NCBI GenBank assembly: GCA_003503945.1
Contig: DOCD01000003.1
Span: forward strand, 3,350-13,558
Source of the DNA: Clostridiales bacterium
GTDB taxonomy: Bacteria > Bacillota > Clostridia > Christensenellales > Borkfalkiaceae
Direction: 5' to 3'
Length of the DNA: 10,209 nt
Shown here: positions 6,032 to 10,209 of the stretch, piece after piece
How positions within the stretch are numbered: position 1 is the first letter of the stretch
Layout of the letters: the number at the start of each line of letters is the position of its first letter
The notes under the pieces: model-generated
Seen by the model: only the letters and a program-made list of their open reading frames with translations
The model's database searches: none
Told to the model about the DNA's origin: nothing
Position numbers and translations under genes: made by a program

Positions 6032-6436
6032 TTACTTATTGTCTGCGTCAATACCCGCACAGTCGTTGCAAAGAACCACGTTGGGCTGACTGAAAAGTAT
6101 TGAATCATTTACGGCGGTAGTCAGATCTATATTTACGCCGTCGTAATAATAGTTTTCGGAGTCGTCTTCCGTAACGAAAAGAATATCGTAAACCTTTTCG
6201 ATATCGCGCGCCGCATCTTTTAAGCAATACGAGCACTGCCCCGTTATGCGGTAAGCGATTTTAAGACTTACGCCCACGCTGTCGTCGGCGTAAATTTCGT
6301 ACTTTGCCTCCGCTTTGACCTTGCCGTCTATTTTGCACAGCGGCACGAGGCACAAATCCGCGGGGGCGTCGTACTCGAACTTAAAACTACCCGTATACTT
6401 TCCGAGCGCGTTGAGCTTTTTAACTTCTATTTTCAT
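6032..6436 (-). CDS. yceD: YceD/DUF177 family protein
   Basis: A 134-residue protein of the DUF177 (YceD/YlbN) family, which occurs next to rpmF in most bacteria; E. coli YceD is linked to 23S rRNA accumulation, and the exact role is unknown. Seen: the central ITGQCSYCLKDAARDIE (64-80), with Cys68 and Cys71, and LCNDCAGID (122-130), with Cys123 and Cys126. The two CxxC pairs suggest a zinc site. The protein is shorter than the usual 160-170 residues and lacks the terminal CxxCG-like tail. It starts 22-23 nt from the predicted transcription start and has no clear Shine-Dalgarno site. MKIEV at the start of the conserved region supports the chosen ATG. Assignment rests mainly on the motif pattern and the rpmF neighbour. 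Confidence 0.85.
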   Translation of the reverse strand: MKIEVKKLNALGKYTGSFKFEYDAPADLCLVPLCKIDGKVKAEAKYEIYADDSVGVSLKIAYRITGQCSYCLKDAARDIEKVYDILFVTEDDSENYYYDGVNIDLTTAVNDSILFSQPNVVLCNDCAGIDADNK

Positions 6437-6464
6437 ATCGGAAACTAACTTTACTGACTATAAA

Positions 6465-6493
6465 ATTATATTATAGGTAAAGTCCTTTGTCAA
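6465..6493 (-). promoter_or_regulatory. Promoter of the DUF177-rpmF operon
   Basis: On the minus strand, TTGACA (6493-6488) is followed by a 17-nt spacer and TATAAT (6470-6465): a full consensus with ideal spacing. It lies in the 86-bp gap after ackA. I found no convincing ackA terminator there, so this operon may also receive read-through from pta-ackA. Confidence 0.85.
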
Positions 6494-6522
6494 CTTATTT
6501 TGCGGACACACGCGAATAATTT

Positions 6523-7716
6523 TTATAAAAGTTCGGCGGTTTCCCTCGCGATAACCAGCTCTTCGTTGGTGGGGATAATGAGAACTTTTACTTTCGACCC
6601 TTTCGCCGAAATTTCGCGTATGCTTCCGTCGTTCTTCTTTTTGTTCGCTTCGCTGTCGAATTGCACGCCGAGGAATTCAAGTCCCGAGCACACTTCCTCG
6701 CGGACTATCGGGGTGTTTTCGCCTATGCCGGCGGTAAACACTATGCAGTCGAGCCCGCCCATAGCCGCGGCGTAAGCGCCCACGAACCTTTTGGTCTGAT
6801 ACGAGAACATTTCCAGCGCGAGCGCGCACCTCTTATCGCCGCGCTCGTAGCCCGCTTCGAGGTCGCGAAAATCGCTCGAAACGCCCGAAATACCCGCAAC
6901 GCCGCACTGTTTGTTGAGATAGGTTATCATATCCGCGTGGCTTAAACCCTTTTTCCTTGCAAGGAACTCGACTGCCGAAGCGTCGATATCGCCCGAACGG
7001 GTGCCCATAAGCACGCCCGCAAGCGGCGTGAAGCCCATCGAAGTATCTACGCACTTCCCTCCGTCGACCGCCGTAATCGACGAGCCGTTGCCGAGGTGGC
7101 AGGTAACTATTTTAAGCTGCTCGGGCTTTTTACCGAGATATTTAGCCGCTTCCGCGGAAACGAATTTATGGCTTGTGCCGTGAGCGCCGTACTTCCTTAC
7201 GCCGTATTTTTTGTAATCTTCGTAATCGATACCGTAAAGGAATGCCTTTTCGGGCATGGTCGCGTGGAAAGAGGTGTCGAAAACGAGCGTCATAGGCGTA
7301 TTCGGCATAACCTCCATGCATGCCTTTACGCCCGTAGCCGCCGCGGGGTTATGCAGAGGCGCAAGCTCGAAGGTCTCTTCCAGGGTCTTTAAAACCTCGG
7401 GCGTAACCAAGGTGGTCTTTTTGAAAAATTCGCCGCTCGCAACAACCCTGTGCCCTACCGCACCTATTTCGTCCATAGATTTTATTACGCCTATTCCCTC
7501 GTCGGCAAGCGCGTGCAAAACAAGCTCGATTGCAACCTTATGGTTGGGCATTGCCTTTTCGTAAACCTTTTCCTGCCCGTTGCCCTTTGCCTTTAAAAAC
7601 GAACCTTCTATACCTATCCTTTCACAGCCGCCCTTTGCGAGAACTTTTTCGTTCTGCATATCGATAAGCTGATATTTAAGCGAAGAGCTGCCTGCGTTTA
7701 CAACTAAAATTTTCAT
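6523..7716 (-). CDS. ackA: Acetate kinase
   Basis: A 397-residue cytoplasmic enzyme that interconverts acetyl phosphate plus ADP with acetate plus ATP, the energy-yielding last step of acetate fermentation. All key residues line up with the well-studied Methanosarcina enzyme: Asn7 in VNAGSSSLKYQL (6-17), Arg90 in GHRVVASGEFF (88-98), Asp148 in DTSFH (147-151), His179 in YGAHGTSHKFV (176-186), the nucleotide motif HLGNGSSITAV (207-217), Arg240 in GTRSGDID (238-245), FTAGIGENTPIVR (327-339) and Glu385 in PTNEE. Length is normal. ATG 7716-7714 has only a modest AGGT ribosome site. It lies downstream of pta, the usual partner, but 161 bp away with a palindromic element between, so expression relative to pta may be uncoupled. 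Confidence 0.98.
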   Translation of the reverse strand: MKILVVNAGSSSLKYQLIDMQNEKVLAKGGCERIGIEGSFLKAKGNGQEKVYEKAMPNHKVAIELVLHALADEGIGVIKSMDEIGAVGHRVVASGEFFKKTTLVTPEVLKTLEETFELAPLHNPAAATGVKACMEVMPNTPMTLVFDTSFHATMPEKAFLYGIDYEDYKKYGVRKYGAHGTSHKFVSAEAAKYLGKKPEQLKIVTCHLGNGSSITAVDGGKCVDTSMGFTPLAGVLMGTRSGDIDASAVEFLARKKGLSHADMITYLNKQCGVAGISGVSSDFRDLEAGYERGDKRCALALEMFSYQTKRFVGAYAAAMGGLDCIVFTAGIGENTPIVREEVCSGLEFLGVQFDSEANKKKNDGSIREISAKGSKVKVLIIPTNEELVIARETAELL

Positions 7717-7748
7717 ATTTTTACCTATTTTCTCATATCGTTTTATTT

Positions 7749-7776
7749 TTTATAGAAACCGTGAAGATGCGAGCAA
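7749..7776 (-). promoter_or_regulatory. Possible ackA promoter using the end of the repeat element
   Basis: On the minus strand, TTGCTC (7776-7771, inside the palindromic element) is followed by a 16-nt spacer and TATAAA (7754-7749), 32 bp before the ackA ATG. The -35 match is poor (three of six), so this is only a suggestion. If real, the element would supply part of an ackA-specific promoter. Confidence 0.25.
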
Positions 7777-7876
7777 GACAAGGCAAACGAGCATTTGCAA
7801 AGGAAGCTTACTTAGAGGTAAGTGACCCGAAGCAAAGCGGAGTTTAACGAAGTATTGCGAAGCATATCCGCGGTTT
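7756..7876. repeat. 121-bp near-palindromic element between pta and ackA
   Basis: An extended imperfect palindrome filling most of the pta-ackA gap. Matching arm segments all share a centre near 7815: AAACCG (7756-7761) with CGGTTT (7871-7876); GCAA (7773-7776) with TTGC (7855-7858); AAAC (7785-7788) with GTTT (7842-7845); TTTGC (7794-7798) with GCAAA (7832-7836); and CTTAC (7807-7811) with GTAAG (7818-7822) around a 6-nt loop. The mRNA could fold into one long hairpin with internal loops. It starts one base after the pta stop codon and ends 39 bp before ackA. No T-run follows, so it is not a standard terminator. No transposase or target duplication is visible. It looks like a MITE- or REP-like dispersed element, but only one copy is in the window. 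Confidence 0.65.
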
Positions 7877-7877
7877 A

Positions 7878-8879
7878 TTACTCTGCCTGAAGCGCCGTTA
7901 CCGCAACCGTCGCAACTATATCCTCGACGGAGCAACCCCTCGACAAATCGTTCAAAGGTTTTGCAAAGCCCTGACATACGGGACCTATCGCCATATAGCC
8001 GCCGAAGCGCTGGGCGATTTTGTAGCCTATGTTGCCCGCGTTGATGTTGGGGAATACGAACACGTTTGCATTGCCCGCAACCTTCGAGCCGGGGGCTTTG
8101 AGCTGACCGACCTCGGGCGCAACCGCCGCATCGAACTGGAACTCGCCGTCGAGCGCAAGCTCGGGCGCCATTTCCTTTGCAAGCTCGGTCGCCTTCTGTA
8201 CCTTGGGTACGGTCTGCGTGAATTTGTCGTCGTTGCCGCTGCCCTTAGTCGAGAACGAGAGCATAGCTACTCTCGGCTCGATACCCGCGATTGCCTTAGC
8301 CGTCCTTGCGGAGGATACCGCAATGTCAGCAAGCTGCTCGGCGGTGGGCTCAATATTGATAGCGCAGTCCGCGAATACAGCGACGCCGTCGGGGTTATAC
8401 TTGTGCTTTTCGGGCGCAATCATAAGAAAACAGCTTGATACGGTTTTGATGCCTGGCGCGGTTTTTACGACCTGCAAGCCGGGGCGCAATGTGTTTGCCG
8501 TCGAGTGGCACGCGCCCGAAACGTAGCCGTCGACGTCGCCCGCTTTGAGCATGAGCGCACCGAACATAGTCCTATCCTTTGCCTGCGCGCGCGCCTGCTC
8601 CTCGGTCATACCCTTAGCCTTTCTCGCTTCGTAAAGTAAATTTGCATATTCGGCCGTCTTTTCGGAATTCAACGGGTCGACGAGCGTTATGCCCGTAAGG
8701 TCGACGTCGGGCGCAACCTTTTTGCATTCCGCTTCGTTGCCGATAAGTACTATTTTTGCAATGCCCTCTTTGGTAATCTGCGCCGCCGCTTCCACGACGC
8801 GCTTGTCCTCACCCTCGCACAAAACGATTGTTTTTTTGAGCTTTGCCGCTTTCGCCTTGATTTCATCAAGTAATGACAT
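7878..8879 (-). CDS. pta: Phosphate acetyltransferase
   Basis: A 333-residue short-form (class I) phosphotransacetylase. It converts acetyl-CoA and phosphate to acetyl phosphate and CoA, feeding acetate kinase. Seen: IVLCEGEDKRVVEAA (18-32), GACHSTANTLRPGLQ (122-136, Arg132), FPNINAGNIGYKIAQR (276-291) and the C-terminal PVCQGFAKPLNDLSRGCSVEDIV (300-322), with Ser313, Arg314 and Asp320 in the place of the catalytic Ser-Arg-Asp of the Methanosarcina enzyme. The length is typical for the family without the N-terminal regulatory domain. ATG 8879-8877 has an AAGGAG site (8894-8889) at 9 nt. It is transcribed from its own promoter, away from tmcAL, with a leader of about 70 nt that holds a short inverted repeat. 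Confidence 0.98.
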   Translation of the reverse strand: MSLLDEIKAKAAKLKKTIVLCEGEDKRVVEAAAQITKEGIAKIVLIGNEAECKKVAPDVDLTGITLVDPLNSEKTAEYANLLYEARKAKGMTEEQARAQAKDRTMFGALMLKAGDVDGYVSGACHSTANTLRPGLQVVKTAPGIKTVSSCFLMIAPEKHKYNPDGVAVFADCAINIEPTAEQLADIAVSSARTAKAIAGIEPRVAMLSFSTKGSGNDDKFTQTVPKVQKATELAKEMAPELALDGEFQFDAAVAPEVGQLKAPGSKVAGNANVFVFPNINAGNIGYKIAQRFGGYMAIGPVCQGFAKPLNDLSRGCSVEDIVATVAVTALQAE

Positions 8880-8901
8880 TTTTAAATTCTCCTTAAAACA
8901 C

Positions 8902-8930
8902 TTTATTTATTCCGAGTTTTGTTGTATAAT
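8902..8930 (+). promoter_or_regulatory. Probable tmcAL promoter
   Basis: A perfect TATAAT lies at 8925-8930, with only a weak -35 (TTTATT, 8902-8907) at 17 nt. It gives a 5' leader of about 58 nt. The -10 box lies inside the leader region of the divergent pta transcript, so the two transcripts start face to back and overlap. Confidence 0.45.
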
Positions 8931-8942
8931 AGAGCTACTCGG
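8912..8942. promoter_or_regulatory. Inverted repeat CCGAGT-N19-ACTCGG in the divergent region
   Basis: Perfect 6-bp arms (8912-8917 and 8937-8942) enclose the plus-strand TATAAT and lie within the predicted pta leader. It could be an operator for both genes or a weak hairpin in pta mRNA. The arms are short, so chance is possible. Confidence 0.3.
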
Positions 8943-8958
8943 TATTAATTTCCACAAT

Positions 8959-8987
8959 ATTATATACTACTTTTTTGAAATTGTAAA
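8959..8987 (-). promoter_or_regulatory. pta promoter
   Basis: On the minus strand, TTTACA (8987-8982) is followed by a 17-nt spacer and TATAAT (8964-8959). The predicted start is near 8952. The -35 box ends only 7 bp before the tmcAL start codon on the other strand. Confidence 0.75.
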
Positions 8988-8994
8988 GTTTAAA

Positions 8995-10146
8995 ATGAAA
9001 ATTTTGGCAATTATCTCAGAATTCAATCCCTTTCATAACGGGCACAAATATCTGCTGGAACGCGCTAAAGAGCTTTCCGACTGCGACGCCGTACTCTGTA
9101 TAATGAGCGGCGGCTTTACTCAGCGCGGGGATATGTGCATTATGGACAAGTACACCCGCGCAAAGCACGCGGTTTCGGGCGGGGCGGACTGCGTAATCCA
9201 GCTACCCGCTCCCTTTGCCGTCGCACCCGCGGAAATCTTCGCGAAAGGCGCGATAAAAATTCTGTTGTCGATACCCGAAGTATCGGCGCTTGCGTTCGGC
9301 TGCGAGAGCGGCGACGAATACGAGTTCTTCAAGGCGGCGGAACTGTTTATCGACGAAAGCGACAATTTTAAAACCATTATCAACAAAAAGCTTTCTGAAG
9401 GCGAAAGCTATATAAAAAGCTATGCGGAAGCCTTCGAAGCATGCGGCGGGAACAGGGATATCGTTACAAACCCGAACAATATCCTCGGCTTCGAATACTG
9501 TAAAGCCATACTGCGCGCGGGTGCGGATATCGATATACTGCCCGTTAAAAGGGTCGGCGCGGGCTTTGGCGACGGCGAGCTTAAAGACAATTATTCCTCC
9601 GCAAGCGCGATCAGAAATAATTTAACCGATATACGAATTTCCGACAATATCCCGCCGTACGTGTATAACGATTTGAAGTACTCCGCCGATTTGAGAGGCT
9701 TCCATTCGTTTTTGAGGTACAGCCTGTTCAGAGCAGAGCCGAAAGATATGCAAAGGATTATCGGCTGCGGCGAAGGGCTTGAAAACAAGCTTAAAAGCCT
9801 TGAAAACAATAACATTGAAAAAATTATCGAAAATGCGACCACGAAACGCTACTCCTCTTCGAGGATAAAAAGGATACTTTGCGCGAACGCTTTGGGGCTT
9901 TATGCGGACGATACGCAGAATTTTCTGGGCGCCGATTTGTATATAAAACCGCTCGCCGTCAAAAAGACGAGGGCAAACGAAATACTTGCAGCACTGTCGA
10001 AATCGGTTTACCCCGTCATAACCGACGCAAACGGCAAAGGCTTGTCGGCGGAAGGCGAACAGTGCTTCGATAAGGACAGATACGAATTTGCCGTTTACAA
10101 CCATATAAACGGTACGGATAAAAAAGACTATATGGTTTTGGTATAA
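8995..10146 (+). CDS. tmcAL: tRNA(Met) cytidine acetate ligase TmcAL (YlbM family)
   Basis: A 383-residue enzyme of the family that makes N4-acetylcytidine at the wobble base C34 of elongator tRNA(Met), using ATP and free acetate through an acetyl-adenylate. Seen: a nucleotidyltransferase-fold N-terminus IISEFNPFHNGHKYLL (6-21), with the HxGH-like HNGH at 14-17; CIMSGGFTQRGDMCIMDKYTRAKHAV (35-60); GADCVIQLPAPFAVAPAEIFAKGAI (63-87); NPNNILGFEYCKAI (159-172); PVKRVGAG...SSASAIR (183-207). The TKRYSSSRIKRILCANALG region (283-301) is also typical of the family. The frame is open 102 codons further upstream, but that part overlaps pta antisense and has no family likeness; the ATG at 8995 fits the family N-terminus. 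No clear Shine-Dalgarno site precedes it. It diverges from pta-ackA, the source of acetate. Identification is strong. Confidence 0.94.
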   Translation: MKILAIISEFNPFHNGHKYLLERAKELSDCDAVLCIMSGGFTQRGDMCIMDKYTRAKHAVSGGADCVIQLPAPFAVAPAEIFAKGAIKILLSIPEVSALAFGCESGDEYEFFKAAELFIDESDNFKTIINKKLSEGESYIKSYAEAFEACGGNRDIVTNPNNILGFEYCKAILRAGADIDILPVKRVGAGFGDGELKDNYSSASAIRNNLTDIRISDNIPPYVYNDLKYSADLRGFHSFLRYSLFRAEPKDMQRIIGCGEGLENKLKSLENNNIEKIIENATTKRYSSSRIKRILCANALGLYADDTQNFLGADLYIKPLAVKKTRANEILAALSKSVYPVITDANGKGLSAEGEQCFDKDRYEFAVYNHINGTDKKDYMVLV

Positions 10147-10184
10147 AAATAAGCGCGGACTTCAATGAAGTCAACGCTTATTTT
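10146..10184 (+). terminator. Terminator after tmcAL, probably bidirectional
   Basis: Outer stem AAAATAAGCG/CGCTTATTTT (10146-10155 with 10175-10184), a 2-by-2 internal loop, then inner stem GACTTC/GAAGTC (10158-10163 with 10167-10172) with an AAT loop. A/T ends on both sides give a T-run on either strand, slightly longer (five T) on the minus strand. It begins in the tmcAL stop codon. Confidence 0.75.
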
Positions 10185-10209
10185 ATACCGTTGCCGCAAC
10201 GGCAGCAAT
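10183..10209 (-). CDS. Possible C-terminal tail of a convergent gene (runs off right edge)
   Basis: Read on the minus strand from the window edge, the last 27 bases give eight codons, IAAVAATV, then TAA (10185-10183), which lies at the edge of the terminator stem. Other genes here also end inside or against their terminators, and a bidirectional terminator would suit a convergent pair. Eight codons are far too few to assign a family, and the same bases form a small hairpin (CCGTTG-CCG-CAACGG, 10188-10202). Confidence 0.2.
   Translation of the reverse strand: MAAVAATV

Noticed and set aside
7750..7977. A 75-codon minus-strand frame covering the palindromic element and the pta 3' end.
   Set aside because: It overlaps pta in another frame, has no ribosome site, and more than half of it is just translation of the repeat. 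The DNA or RNA structure is the better explanation.
8912..8942. Intrinsic terminator or attenuator in the pta leader.
   Set aside because: The 6-bp arms are separated by 19 bases and no T-run follows on either strand, so it is kept only as a weak operator candidate.
8689..8994. Upstream extension of tmcAL (102 extra codons in the same open frame).
   Set aside because: It lies antisense to pta, has no likeness to the family, and the conserved YlbM N-terminus (MKILAIISEFNPFHNGH) begins exactly at 8995.
10188..10202. Hairpin CCGTTG-CCG-CAACGG as a second terminator.
   Set aside because: It lacks a T-run, and the same bases read as an open alanine- and valine-rich codon string on the minus strand.

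Overview
The window looks like chromosomal core sequence from a mid-GC Bacillota bacterium, most likely class Clostridia. The gene set and order support this: pta-ackA followed by a YceD/DUF177 gene and rpmF, a divergent YlbM-type tmcAL, a Firmicute-style CopA containing SMGHM and CPC motifs, and strong AAGGAG Shine-Dalgarno sites. Naming a family or genus would be guesswork. No rRNA, tRNA, CRISPR array, transposase, integrase or phage gene is visible.

Layout, left to right. All genes are on the minus strand except the last complete one. Positions 1-307 hold the first 102 codons of uvrC, which runs off the left edge. Positions 373-711 encode a small ArsR/SmtB-family repressor, and 806-3250 encode a Cu(I)-exporting P-type ATPase, CopA. 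CopA's last 71 codons form a second metal-binding domain that has its own internal ribosome binding site and ATG, so it could also be made as a free CopZ-like chaperone. Positions 3355-4371 encode an asparaginase-like protein and 4381-5757 encode asparaginyl-tRNA synthetase; these two form an operon. Positions 5827-6436 hold a DUF177 gene and rpmF (ribosomal protein L32). Positions 6523-7716 and 7878-8879 hold ackA and pta, the acetate-forming pathway. A 121-bp near-palindromic element sits between them. On the plus strand, 8995-10146 encodes TmcAL, the tRNA(Met) cytidine acetate ligase. The last few dozen bases hold a probable bidirectional terminator and possibly the tail of a convergent gene.

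Transcription can be read well from the sequence. Good sigma-A promoters are visible before pta (TTTACA-17-TATAAT), DUF177 (TTGACA-17-TATAAT), copA (TTGACA-17-TACAAT), arsR (TTGACA-18-TACAAT) and uvrC (TTGCAA-17-TGGTATAAT, apparently leaderless). Hairpin-plus-T-run terminators follow rpmF, the asparaginase gene, arsR and tmcAL. The copA -35 box lies inside a perfect 9-9-9 palindrome, a strong operator candidate. A different inverted repeat lies upstream of the arsR promoter.

Functionally the window joins three themes: copper or metal efflux with its likely regulator, translation (AsnRS, L32, a DUF177 protein and tRNA modification), and acetate metabolism. TmcAL uses free acetate and is divergent from the operon that makes it. 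I see no complete new multi-gene system. The least ordinary items are the palindromic element inside pta-ackA, the nested copZ, the altered DKTGT motif of CopA (DKTAT), the copA operator, an ArsR protein without the usual metal ligands, and an asparaginase that appears to lack its catalytic lysine.
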